Assembly: GCF_026151205.1 (NCBI RefSeq)
Contig: NC_087082.1
Location: 1,764,001-1,828,000, forward strand
Origin: Bolinopsis microptera
Taxonomy: Eukaryota; Ctenophora; Tentaculata; Lobata; Bolinopsidae
Reading direction: 5' to 3'
Length of the DNA: 64,000 bases
Shown: one piece after another, positions 1 through 10,446 of the stretch
How the letters are laid out: each line of letters opens with the position of its first letter
How positions within the stretch are numbered: the stretch's first letter is position 1
The notes under the pieces: generated by a model
Database searches by the model: none
What the model saw: the letters and a program-made list of their open reading frames with translations, nothing else
Told to the model about the DNA's origin: nothing
Made by a program: the position numbers and the translations under genes

Positions 1-399
1 TTAAAATATTTTTTTTTTTTTTTTTTTTTTGTTCAGGGAGCAGGCTTGCCACATAGGTCCAGGAGTACCGAACGTTTAGGCAGGGTGCTAGGTTATGGAA
101 CACACTCAACTAGTATAGGTAGCTGAGAGTCCGAAATCTCCAAAAGGAGATGTCATCAGAGTGTGATCCACTGCCTGACTAACCTGTGGGTAGAGTTCAT
201 TAGACTCTATTATGATGACAGGTAGTATCTTCTGTAAGTTGCTGAGATCCAGTGTCCATGGTACCTATCACCTATCTAGATAATAATAACAAAATGGGAG
301 GCTCTATTTGTCCAAGTGTGCTTCAAATTAAACTGATAAATAAAATACAAATTTGAATTTAAAAATTTTTAAAACCAATAATAAATATAAGGATAAATA
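1..399. other. Non-coding, no feature recognised
   Basis: Starts with a short poly-T run (about 10-30). I see no gene, no inverted repeat and no convincing transposon end. The sequence runs into the 60-bp array that follows. Confidence 0.5.
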
Positions 400-1370
400 C
401 CTTGACTGAAATAGTGAATGTCTCTGAAGAAGTAGAGACAATAAAACAAGATACGACACGGTATGTTGAAATAAAGCATGTCTCTGAAGAAGGAGAGACG
501 ACACGGTATGTTGAAAGAAAGCCTGTGTCTGATGAAGGAGACATGATAAAGCATGAAACGACACGGTATGTTGAAAGAAAGCCTGTGTCTGATGAAGGAG
601 ACACGATAAAGCATGATACGACACGGTATGTTGAAATAAAGCCTATCTCTGAAGAAGGAGAGACGACACGGTATGCTGCAAGAAAGCCGGTCTCTGAAGG
701 AGAGACCATAAAAACATGATACGACATGGTATGTTGAAATAAAGCCTGTCTCTGAAGGAGAGACGATAAAAACTTGATACGACATGGTATGCTGCAAGAA
801 AGCCGGTCTCTGAAGGAGAGACCATAAAAACATGATACGACATGGTATGTTGAAATAAAGCCTGTCTCTGAAGGAGAGACGATAAAAACTTGATACGACA
901 TGGTATGCTGCAAGAAAGCCGGTCTCTGAAGGAGAGACCATTAAAACATGATACGACATGGTATGTTGAAATAAAGCCTGTCTCTGAAGGAGCTGGAGAG
1001 ACGATAAAAACTTGACACGACACGGTATGCTGAAAGAAAGCCAGTCTCTGAAGAAGGAGAGACGAAAAAAAAAAACTTGATACGACATGGTATGAGGTAT
1101 ACTAAAAGAAAGCCTGTCTCTGAAGAAGGAGAGACGATAAAACGTGATACGACATGGTATGTTGAAAGAAAGCCTGTCTCTGAAGAAGGAGAGACGATTA
1201 AGCATGATAAGACACGGAATGTTGAAAGAAAGCCTGTCTCTGAAGAAGGAGAGACGATAAAGCTTGATACGACACGGTATGCTGAAAGAAGCCTGTCTCT
1301 GAAGAAGGAGACACGATAAAGCATGATACGACACGGTATGTTGAAATAAAGTCTAATGAAGTAAGTCAGA
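400..1370 (+). repeat. 60-bp tandem repeat array, partly open as a 20-residue repeat
   Basis: Units repeat at 60 bp (for example AGCCTGTCTC at 1111 and again at 1171), with shorter variants in the middle that lack part of the unit. Each unit carries an imperfect hairpin GTCTCT-N8-AGAGAC. On the + strand the unit reads as 20 residues of the type KPVSEEGETIKHDTTRYVER, open over about 402-719 and 1077-1319 but broken by frame changes between. On the minus strand long frames also stay open, so openness alone is not evidence of a gene. It may be a minisatellite or the relic of a repeat-protein exon. Confidence 0.75.
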
Positions 1371-1769
1371 CAAGCAAACGCTTCAGGTTAAATGTAGATA
1401 TAAGTCGTCTCCATCCCAGAAATAATAAATGATGACCCGGTGTAACGTTGCAGAAATCGGCCGAAAATAACAATGACTAAGAACAGTTAAAAAGTGACAG
1501 TATTCAAACACAAGGAAATTTAATAACATAGAACCTAATAAGGAATATCTCCAAACGGAGTTTCTTAGAGGGTGAGAGGTTCTTTAATAAAACCTAATGA
1601 TTAAATGAGACCCGCTAAAGGTACTAAATTAACCGGACTGCTAGCGAGGAATCGAGAGTGGGAATAAAATAAAAGCAGAATAAATCCTAAGATAACGGAA
1701 AACTGGTACAGAAAGCTAATATCCTATCACGGAGTCTAGGAAAAACCTGTGAACCAAATAAGCAGAATG
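1371..1769. other. Non-coding, nothing recognised
   Basis: AT-rich sequence between two tandem arrays. I found no reading frame of substance, no RNA gene and no repeat ends. Confidence 0.5.
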
Positions 1770-2119
1770 GCACCCGTGCATGAAGTGTTAAAATATATAC
1801 CGAACTGGAATGCCTGCGGAGGCATTTTACTCCTTAATAATGCACGTGTTAGAAAATTTAGTAAAAGCTAAAAATGAACGAAGCGGCACCCGTGCATGAA
1901 GTGTTAAAATATATACCGAACTGGAATGCCTGCGGAGGCATTTTACTCCTTAATAATGCACGTGTTAGAAAATTTAGTAAAAGCTAAAAATGAACGAAGC
2001 GGCACCCGTGCATGAAGTGTTAAAATATATACCGAACTGGAATGCCTGCGGAGGCATTTTACTCCTTAATAATGCACGTGTTAGAAAATTTAGTAAAAGC
2101 TAAAAATGAACGAAGCGGC
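1770..2119. repeat. Three tandem copies of a 116-bp unit
   Basis: The string CACCCGTGCATGAAG begins at 1771, 1887 and 2003, giving a strict 116-bp period; the copies look identical. Each unit contains the hairpin ATGCCT-GCGG-AGGCAT. No open frame persists through the units. The identity of the copies points to recent amplification or to an assembly repeat. Confidence 0.9.
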
Positions 2120-3739
2120 AAACTTTTAAAATAACTTTTGTGACGAAATTAACATTACTAATTTACTTACTCTATTTTGAAGTTCACCATACCTCCTCTA
2201 TTTATAGAATTCAACATAACTTTATCATCATAAAAATGTCGATAAACTAGTCATTTTCCAGCAAGGAGAAAACAGAGTTATAATATTTTTTGTGACGAAA
2301 TTAACATATTTTTTGCCATGTTGCGATGTTTCAATTGTGACACTGTAAGTGTAAACTCTAAACATATGGATCGAATCAGGTTGTAGTAAGTCACCAACCT
2401 ACCTATGTTGAGATTCTTTAAACTTTAACAGGGCCATCAAATTGTGTGACCACCCCAGAGTGTAGATCTCTCTGCCATTCCTCCAGTAAAGCAGCGAGTT
2501 TGAGTTCTGAGCAGTGTAGCCCCTGATAAAGTAATAAGCGGTGTATAGGGAAGAGATAACATGAACTGGGTGAGATGTGATTTGAAATGCTCCCGGTCGC
2601 CGATGCAATTCAGATGGCAAGGCTTGCAATCCACAATTTTGGCCTGCAAATAAATTATCATACAGTGACTGATTTGCTGCTGAGCTGTGTCTGCATGCAG
2701 ATGGAGGTACCTTTAAGGTTTCTTAAACGTGGCAGAAGACAAACTGCATGTTTGTGTCCTAGCTGGTATGATGATTGTGAATAATTGCTGAACCACGATC
2801 ACGAATCACGATCATTACATGTTTGATGTTGCTGATCTAGAAGAATCATTTGAAGAAGGTCCTGCCACTGCATGACCAGAATACTCCTGATCCCCTCCAC
2901 CGATAGGTCTGCTGTATTCACCAGCTGTTGTAGTCTCCTATTTGTATTTTTCGTTAACTTCTCGCATGTAGCCGAAGCTGGACTAGAATCGTGTTCTGTT
3001 CGCTGCAGTCCTTGAGCGGTAATCTTTACATGGTTGTGGTATGGTCATGTAGGGGCCCCGACCGGCGCCCTACCCTATCGGCAGCTGAGCGGTACCCGCT
3101 TGAATTACCGGAAAAGCTTACAGTTACACTACTGTAATTTCTAATCAATAGCTATATTATGTGAAGTGGGTTACGGTGGAGGACTAAGATGAGGCTCCCG
3201 TAATATGTGAACATATTTAAGTATACTTTTCCTTGCTGCATTATTATATGTAGAGTTTCGGCAAAAATCAACAGATAACGCAAAATAACTAAATATTTGC
3301 CATAAATTGCAATTTAATTAAGTTGGTTATATCTAGTTTAAATGATGTACCCTGTCTGATAGATTTATTTCAGTCAATATTATTGAATAATACTTCGCCA
3401 CTATTTTACCCTTTTAAAACAGCAAAAATTCTTATAGGTTGGTGTCAATACCTTTAAAATGGCTAAACAGGTATTTAAAGTCCTTCTGTACATTAGCTAT
3501 TAATGTGTGTGGTCTTGTGAACGTCTTCCTTACATCTAACATCAGTGGTACGCTGGAACAGGGTAAGTTAAAAGTTCGCTCAGTTGACTTCCGTTCATGC
3601 GATTTTAGTAACACTAACACGTTATGCTTTACTTGTAAGTTACAATACATATTGTATATTATTATATCTTCTATTATTTTATGTCAATTTATGTAAGGCA
3701 ATTTTATGGTTTATGTTTAAGGATATAATTTAACAGGTT
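2120..3739. other. Intergenic region upstream of the first kinase-KEN gene
   Basis: No convincing gene is visible. A 20-bp direct repeat (TTTTGTGACGAAATTAACAT) occurs near 2135 and 2288. Near 3561 the sequence AACAGGGTAAGTTA looks like a splice donor, and TTTAACAG at 3729-3736 is a good acceptor just before the start codon of the next gene. A 5' untranslated exon ending near 3561 and an intron of about 175 bp are therefore likely but not proven. The frames I tried across this junction meet stop codons, so it is probably untranslated. Confidence 0.45.
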
Positions 3740-5410
3740 ATGAAGCAGGCAGCTGACTCTGGTCGTGAACTTGGGGAAAGGGTTTCGGCCATGAAACTTG
3801 AAAGTAGTTCCCAAAACAGCACTGCTTTATCAGAAAATACTATTGCTACACACGAAGGTATTGCTATTCAACGAAACGCACTAAGTCTTCACAAACAGAT
3901 AACCAAGTGGATGGGAACTGAAAGTAATGCTAAACCTCCCATTTTTAATGAAGTAGGAGAGAAAGGATTCCTCAAACTTGATCATGACGTTCTGCTAGGG
4001 AGCGGCAGTAACGGAACTCGTGTTTATTTAGGAACATTCCGTCAGAGTGTAACAAATGTTGAACAACTGGTAGCCATAAAGAGAATACAATATGACACAG
4101 ATGAAGAGTATATTAAAATAGACAGAGAAATTTTAACCCTGCAGAAACTGGACAATGTCAATCTGATTAAATACTTGTTTGCTGACAAAAATATTCAATT
4201 TCGTCTTATGTTTATAGCTCTAGAGTTATGCAGAGGATCTTTAATCAATGTCTTTGAACTTCGTAAAGATGTATTTGATCGCCCCTTTGTGCTACGAAAC
4301 GGATCTCCTTCAGATGATTGGTGGTTTAAAAAGCATCTACTTCTAGGAATAGCTAACGGATTAAAATATGTCCATCAAGAGGATCATGTGCACAGGGACC
4401 TAAAGCCTCAGAACATCCTTGTCCAGGGGGATGACAGCAATGTATTCGGATACAAAGCAGTCATTTGTGATTTCGAGCTGACCAGGGAATTGAAGCCTGG
4501 TAAGAGCAAACTTTCTCATGCATCTGGACTTGTCGGGACTCATGGTTGGATGGCTAAGGAGGTTCTCAATGGAGGTGATCAAACTAAAGCTTTAGATATC
4601 TTTGCTTATGGGTGCATTGTTCAATTTGTTATGTCTGAGAACAGAGATATGGGCAAAACCCATCCATTCGGACCTGATGATGACCGAAATAGAAATATCA
4701 TAAAAAGTAAAAGGTACTCATACATCAGTACTCATATTGCTGATAATAAAGGTCATGTCTATCCTGATCGTCAATCTGCATCTTTTAGTAAGAGAAATTG
4801 GGTGGGTTACAGATATCTTGGAGATGCCCTTCTAGCTGACATGCTTGTGGGTGTTTGTATATCAGAGAATATAAATGTACGCCCCAGTGCAGCTGGAATA
4901 ATTGAACATCCATTCTACTGGTCTTATGAACAACGAATGCAGTGTAACGAAAAAATGTTTAATGCATTTAAAGACAACTTCCAAAAAGTAAATATAATAT
5001 CGGTGATGGAAAAGCATTGGGAAACCCTCGGCACTCACCGCCTTTCATCATTGGTACCTGTTGCATGGGATTATTATGTTAAGTATAGAAAGATAAATGG
5101 AAAAAACGCTCCCTCGGTAGAGCTTAGTGCCAAAATCTTTAACTGTTTGATGAGAAACATTCGGAACATTCAACAACATTACAATGACGCAATTAAAATT
5201 TTGCCAGACCTTGAAAAGGTCATGAAGGGAAACGATGAATCAATGGGCCAATACTTCTTTGAGGGTGTTCCTCTATCATTTCCTGTTATATACATACACT
5301 TTCATTGGTTGCAATCACAGAGCAATAGATCGGGCGGAGAAAAGCAGGATATTTACGATGTGCAAATGGATACCCTTTATGCCATAAATAATTATCATTG
5401 TTCTTTGTAA
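3740..5410 (+). CDS. Kinase-KEN endoribonuclease, copy C1 (IRE1/RNase L-like)
   Basis: Encodes 556 residues: a protein kinase domain followed by a KEN ribonuclease domain. Visible motifs are the glycine loop LGSGSNGT (86-93), VAIK lysine (K114), HRDLKPQN (218-225), DFE in place of DFG (244-246), GTHGWMAKE in the activation segment, HPFYWS (390-395) opening the KEN domain, IRNIQQH (474-480, candidate catalytic R475 and H480) and YFFEGVP (505-511). In IRE1 and RNase L this fold is a metal-independent endoribonuclease activated by nucleotide-driven dimerisation. No ankyrin repeats, signal peptide or membrane helix is present, so a soluble protein is expected. The start is the ATG in GGTTATG, four bases after a splice acceptor; this is the only array member where that conserved ATG opens the main frame. 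The G to E change may reduce phosphotransfer. Substrate unknown. Confidence 0.9.
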   Translation: MKQAADSGRELGERVSAMKLESSSQNSTALSENTIATHEGIAIQRNALSLHKQITKWMGTESNAKPPIFNEVGEKGFLKLDHDVLLGSGSNGTRVYLGTFRQSVTNVEQLVAIKRIQYDTDEEYIKIDREILTLQKLDNVNLIKYLFADKNIQFRLMFIALELCRGSLINVFELRKDVFDRPFVLRNGSPSDDWWFKKHLLLGIANGLKYVHQEDHVHRDLKPQNILVQGDDSNVFGYKAVICDFELTRELKPGKSKLSHASGLVGTHGWMAKEVLNGGDQTKALDIFAYGCIVQFVMSENRDMGKTHPFGPDDDRNRNIIKSKRYSYISTHIADNKGHVYPDRQSASFSKRNWVGYRYLGDALLADMLVGVCISENINVRPSAAGIIEHPFYWSYEQRMQCNEKMFNAFKDNFQKVNIISVMEKHWETLGTHRLSSLVPVAWDYYVKYRKINGKNAPSVELSAKIFNCLMRNIRNIQQHYNDAIKILPDLEKVMKGNDESMGQYFFEGVPLSFPVIYIHFHWLQSQSNRSGGEKQDIYDVQMDTLYAINNYHCSL

Positions 5411-5715
5411 ACTGATCATGCAGTTCTTATTTTAAAGACAGTTCCCTTGGACATTAGTTTGATCACCCGTAACCATCGACCAGTTTACGAATCTAATACT
5501 TACAGTAAAGTTCATATTCAGCATCCAGTATAATAGTAGGTCCATATAATATGATATATCAATCGTAATAATATAATATAGTTTGACTTTGAAACAGACT
5601 CAGAAAGTCCTCATGTATTTTTTACCCTCATTTAATGGCATGTTTAGCAATATGTCGTCTAATTCTGTAGCTCTTACTCCATCATGGGTTCTTTCTCTTA
5701 TTATGGTTTTGATTT
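5411..5715. other. 3' flank shared by kinase genes C1 and C2
   Basis: The first bases after the stop codon (ACTGATCATGCAGTTC and onward) closely match the sequence after copy C2 at 12166, so this flank was duplicated together with the gene. No separate gene is seen. Confidence 0.7.
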
Positions 5716-6198
5716 TTTTTTTCAAGCCATGCACCGGTTGCATGGAACTCTCTTCCGCTGATGTTGAGAAGTATTACTGATACCAACTGTTTCAAGCGAC
5801 TGTTAAAGAATCATTTATGTAATCAGTTCTGATGTTTTTTTCTTTCCATTGTCTTCACTTTGCAAGACACGTTGGCTTTTATTTTTTACCGCACTCCATT
5901 TTATGTCTTGATGTCTAACTTTCTAGGATATGTCTCTTTCTTGATTGATTATGTCACTGTACCTTTATTTTACCTACATGTATTGTATGGTTTCTGCTTC
6001 TACTTAGTTTAGTGTGGTTTACAATAAAAGATGTTTTAATTTTGTCTTTACCTTATGACGAGTTATACTTTAGTTCACTTTTACACATTTGCTCACATCA
6101 CTCACAGTCAGCCGCTCTGACATGGTTAACCACCTTCCTTGTGTTGTTGGTTAATCATATGAGCGGGATATAAATACCTCATTTCATTTCATTTCATT
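5716..6198 (+). mobile_element. 5'-truncated LINE 3' end (L2/CR1-like)
   Basis: The frame from 5731 to the TGA at 5830-5832 reads APVAWNSLPLMLRS and ends FKRLLKNHLCNQF, the typical C-terminus of a LINE reverse transcriptase (WNSLP followed by FKxxLKxxL). It is followed by an untranslated region and a tail of ATTTC repeats (6178-6198). The corresponding flank of copy C2 (about 12395-12410) lacks this segment, so it inserted after C1 and C2 separated. The same 3' end, GGATATAAAT then ATTTC repeats, recurs near 34310-34342. Confidence 0.75.
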
Positions 6199-7197
6199 GG
6201 GGACCAGCTTTGCTTACTGGCCAATGTTTACTTTAAAATATATTATATAATTATAGATACGAAATTGATTTTAAAAGTAACACTTTTAAAAGTTTAAATA
6301 CTTGATTTCCTTAACCTTTACAATTTTCGTTTACATAACTGGTAACTGATTTACCATTATAAATGATTATTGTGATTGTAAAAAATGACGATTGTGATAT
6401 TTGGGAAGGAGAGACAATGGTCTCCCTCTTTTAATCTGATTGAAAATTACTTTACACAGTTATAGCTAAATATTATGAGATTCACTCATTATTTGAAAAC
6501 ATTGCATTGAAATACACAGAATCAGATTGATTGGTATAATTGGTATGTTCACAATTTTACTGGTGAAGCACTTATTCACACGCTTTTTTACTGGTGAAGT
6601 CTAATAGTACATTTTTTCTCAACAAAAATAGATTCTTTTCAATAAGGCTTCGTTAATTTGTCAAGCTGGGTAAATGTCCTGAATGATTTTCCCCCACATT
6701 ATAATGCTGCCTGCAATTTTTATCATTTTACCGCTCAGTTAACTAGCTACCTTTTCTGCTACCCATTACATACTTGCGGCCCCTGTATTATAAATGCTTG
6801 TAATTTTAACCAATTTTAAGGCCTTTTTGTTTTCTTGACCTAGCAAATCATCTCTACATATTCAGGAACCTTCATTCGGCACTATCAGCGTTTTATCTTA
6901 TAGGTATAACAGTATTCATATTTCGAATATTTATTTCAAAGATTACTTGAAGCTGTTTACAAATTGACGGAATCTGACTGTATGACGTGTTCTTATTGAC
7001 TAATTGAATTTATGACTTTATGATATATATTATTTTTTTAATTTGTAGGCTAATGTTTTATTTAGCTCTGTTCCATCAGTATTTTTTACATTTCTTAAAT
7101 GTACATCTTTGTTGGGTATATTTTAATGTCGAAGTGTGTAATAAATGTTAGAATTTATTTATTTATTTATTTCTTTTATACAGTGAGTCTTTTATAC
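6199..7197. other. Duplicated intergenic DNA (paralogue at 12410-13400)
   Basis: Matches the region after copy C2 with scattered substitutions and indels. At about 6777 the sequence GCGGCCCCTGTATT corresponds to the long poly-C tract of the C2 copy, so the homopolymer expanded from a short C run. Contains an (ATTT)n run near 7157. No gene seen. Confidence 0.6.
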
Positions 7198-7431
7198 AGG
7201 GAGTCCATAAAAAAGGCGACCAAGTGACTTTTGTTAATAATTCGCCTTTAACCTAATGACTTTTAAGAGTCATGTGCTATGATGTTCCATTTTGTTAAAA
7301 ATTTCATGAAGCTGCCACACCATCCTCAAATGATGTAGAGGTTTGAATTTTTTTCACGGACTCCGGAGGTCATACGTCATATCAAACAGGTTTTGAGTTA
7401 TCAACACGTATCACTTGGTCGCCTTTTTCTT
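7198..7431. mobile_element. MITE-like inverted-repeat element, right end lost
   Basis: Left end CAGGGAGTCCATAAAAAAGG followed by CGACCAAGTGA; right part has TCACTTGGTCGCCTTTTT, its inverted repeat. Compared with copies at 13403-13693 and 18731-19021, the terminal TAGACACTCAGTG segment is deleted here. No transposase is present, so it is non-autonomous. The end sequence resembles Tc1/mariner-type MITEs, but I cannot assign the family. Confidence 0.65.
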
Positions 7432-7764
7432 TATGAATTTTAAAATTACGTATAATGATTTAAAATGTTTTTCTTCGAAGTTGTGTTTTCGTGTATTTCT
7501 GAAAAATTATTCAAAAGTATTAAAAATAACGTAATTGACCAAAAAAGATAGAATGAAACAGAGGCACAACTTTATGATATAATATTAATCGATCTAAACA
7601 TATCGGTCGGTTGGTATAATAAATTTTGTTCTTAATTGTCGGATAATAATTTTCCATCCAAACCGTTATTGAATAATTCCACTGTATGTTACAGTAGTCT
7701 TTGGAGCAGCATGAAATATCCATAATACTGCCCATTCTTTGTGTACATGATGCATAATAATATC

Positions 7765-8089
7765 ACAGTGCTGGCAAGCACGACCGGTGCATTTATTGTG
7801 GGTATACTATGTACCCCCTTTACTATTATACCCCCTTTACTATTATACCCCTTTTGGTACACGTTACAAGCCTCTTTCGTGCACGCGAAGCGTGCACTCC
7901 GGCCGGAGGCGGCGGCCGAAGGCCGCCGCCTCCGGCAGGAGTTTTTCAGGCATTAAGACTCGTCAGAAGTCGTTCAGCAGATTTATTTTTAGTTCAAAAC
8001 ATTCTAATTTGATGTCAAAGATGACAGGAATAAAAAATAGTTATGTTGAGATTTTTAAGAAATTTGCATAAAATACTCGCCAGCACTGT
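7765..8089. mobile_element. MITE with ACAGTGCTGGC termini and GC-rich hairpins
   Basis: Ends in perfect 11-bp inverted repeats ACAGTGCTGGC (7765-7775) and GCCAGCACTGT (8079-8089). No flanking target duplication is obvious. Internally it has a GC-rich block with two consecutive hairpins (7879-7936) in an otherwise AT-rich context. Overlapping frames of 67-94 codons run through it but look accidental. CAGTG-type ends would fit hAT or P-like elements; this is inference. Confidence 0.6.
7879..7936. repeat. Two adjacent perfect hairpins, each with a GAA triloop
   Basis: First hairpin: GTGCACGC (7879-7886), GAA, GCGTGCAC (7890-7897). Second: GCCGGAGGCGGCGGCC (7902-7917), GAA, then its exact complement (7921-7936). 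Both arms pair perfectly. The first contains GCGAAGC, a heptamer known to form an exceptionally stable DNA mini-hairpin. Confidence 0.9.
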
Positions 8090-9339
8090 TATGTTATACG
8101 AAATTCGGTAAAAAACCCAAAATCGCCATATTCAGGTGCCTTAAAAACCATGTTAAAATCGAGTTAGAGATCTGAAATTTTTCAGGGCGTCTAGACGTTG
8201 ACCAAATCGACTGCAAAAAAAGTTTCAGGTTTCAGGAACATCGGGAAGTGGGTTTTCTAGAACCCCTGTTTTACGACAGATTGTCGTGATATCTATATAT
8301 ATACATATATATATATATTCAGGGATAGACGCTTTGCCAGTCAATTGTAGCCTGTATTTAATTGTCCATAGATTCAAAAGTATAAAAGATACAGCCATTT
8401 CCGACCACAGGTCTTGAAAATAATTGTTTACACTTTAGTTTACATTGTATAAAAAAATTATTTGACGTCATGAACACCCCTTGATGACGTCATCAAGTTA
8501 ACCGTTTTTAAAACTTGATTTTTGACAAAGTAATAACTTTTAAAAATGATTTCACACCATTAAAAAGTAACTGTATTCAAAATCTGAGGAAATTATTATC
8601 TTAGATAATTGTTCAAGCATTCTGAAAATCTACCGGAAAGTTTTTCTAGCTTGCTCCTTCATAAAGATATTCGTCATTGAAGTTTGTGCTTTTTTGAAGA
8701 ATTATTTTATAAAAACGTCAATTTTGCGATTTAGTATTCTCTGGTGTTGGGCCATGCCTTAGGTTGTGGAGCGCAGTTCTGCTTCCTATAGGTATAAATT
8801 GTGCATTAGGCTAGTTTTAAAGTTAAAAATCGAAAAGTTGCACACGTGGGGACACGCCCAAATTGATAGAAAATTGCTAAAATCACTGAAAATTGCTGTT
8901 TTCATCATTTTCTGTCAACTTTAGAGTGCCGTTGTGATTACAGTTCTTCTTGAAATACTTTGAAACTTTGCATACTTATTAGGCTATATATAAAACAATT
9001 ACATGCAAAAATTTACGGCGATTCAATATTGGATGCGCACGCAACGTCCGCTCAAAGTTTGCACGTGCGAAAGGTGAGAATTTTGCTCATTCGTGATTTC
9101 CAACAAATTCTGCTTTGCCACGACAGTTTAATGTCATAATAAATGAATTTAATACCAACTTGAATGAGTATTAATTGGCATATTCAGTCAGTGATCGACC
9201 GATATGCTTACCTAAACACAAGGAAATGTTTTTAAAGGAAAATTTCGAAATTGTTGAAACTTCCTCCTTATTAATGAAGATATCAGTTTATATTTCGACT
9301 TTATAATGTACCCTGACATTATAATCAAAAAGAGATGAT

Positions 9340-9849
9340 ATTTGACCAAAACCCATAATCATGGGTAGAGTGGACCGCTGCCAGTGTCTCTCTTTCCCAA
9401 ACAAAAGGAAATGATATTAATTTGATTGACCGTTCTCAAATGCAAAATGATACCGAGAATGAAATCGGTCGCTCGCTTTTCCCATTCATTTACAATTGTA
9501 ATAGACTAAGAAAAACTACCCAAAGGCAGCTGTACTCGGCAATAAAGATTCGATAAACTTCAGCTAATTCAATAAATAATAACTACCACCCTTACCCCGA
9601 AATACTAGGTATCGACCCGAACGCAACCCAAAGAGATTTTTACAGCATCTGATTGATGTACCTAATCAATCGAAACTTATTACAATTCGTAAGCCGTGAA
9701 TGAATGGGAAAAGCGAGCGACCGATTTCATTCTCGGTATCATTTTGCATTTGAGAACGGTCAATCAAATTAATATCATTTCCTTTTGTTTGGGAAAGAGA
9801 GACACTGGCAGCGGTCCACTCTACCCATGATTATGGGTTTTGGTCAAAT
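9340..9849. mobile_element. Foldback element with 151-bp inverted repeats
   Basis: Arms at 9340-9490 and 9699-9849 are reverse complements over their whole length as far as I could compare, around a 208-bp spacer. The outer end reads ATTTGACCAAAACCC and the inner end CCCATTCATT. There is no coding potential. The identity of the arms indicates recent formation or ongoing conversion. Confidence 0.85.
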
Positions 9850-10000
9850 TATGTAGTGCATAATAACGTTTATTATACGTGGCAAATGTGTTGCTTTACA
9901 GGCATAGCAGGAATACTAGACACTCCTCCCTAAATGATCATAATGGGGCAGGAACCGAGAGTGCCCAATGTCATGATAATTTTACGACAAGATGTGAAAA

Positions 10001-10250
10001 TATGTGCCCATATATGGCAATATACGACAATATTTGACATTATTTGACAATATTCGACAATATACCCAATATACGACAATATACGACAATATACGACAAT
10101 ATGTGACAAGATTCGACAATAAACGACAAGATTTAGCAATATATACGACAATATAGTATGACAATATATGACAATATTTGACAATATATGACAATATACG
10201 ACATTATATTCAGACAGTATATGACAGTATACGACAAGATTGACAAAATG
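10001..10250. repeat. ACGACAATAT minisatellite upstream of copy C2
   Basis: Degenerate tandem units of about 10 bp of the type TACGACAATA and TATGACAATA. The same repeat occurs at matching distance upstream of A1 (about 14220-14420) and A2 (about 19555-19765), so it belongs to the shared upstream block. It could be part of the promoter region or simply hitch-hiking satellite. Confidence 0.8.
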
Positions 10251-10446
10251 TGACAAACCGTGGGAAAATGGGCACTCTCGGTTTCTGCCCATAATGGGCT
10301 CCAAAATACATATACAAATAAAAACAACAAAATATTGAAAATCACCGAAACTGCAATTCAAACCTATGATTATATGATAATATAATGTATCTCGATTAAA
10401 AGCAATGCAAACAAATTTTACAGGTTATGGCTTATAACTATGTTGG

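Larger units (their letters stand above)
7764..9849. other. 2.1-kb segment present only in the C1-C2 interval
   Basis: The intervals before A1 and A2 read TAATAT then TATGTAGTGC without interruption (14085 and 19412 regions). Here those two parts are separated by 2086 bp with no target duplication. The segment holds a 325-bp MITE at its left end and a large perfect inverted repeat at its right end. Between them (8090-9339) I see only AT-rich non-coding DNA, a TA-rich microsatellite near 8290-8320 and a perfect palindrome TTGATGACGTCATCAA (8481-8496) containing a CRE-type TGACGTCA. Confidence 0.75.

Noticed and set aside
369-1334. Long minus-strand open frames (up to 321 codons)
   Set aside because: They are the complementary reading of the 60-bp array; an open frame follows from the period being a multiple of three.
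400-1370. CRISPR-like array, because of regular units with a dyad
   Set aside because: The whole 60-bp unit is repeated without unique spacers, there are no cas genes and the genome is eukaryotic.
3740-5410. Classical IRE1 with luminal and transmembrane parts
   Set aside because: The coding exon starts only about 85 residues before the kinase glycine loop, with no hydrophobic helix; missing upstream coding exons cannot be wholly excluded, but the frames I tried across the candidate junction contain stops.
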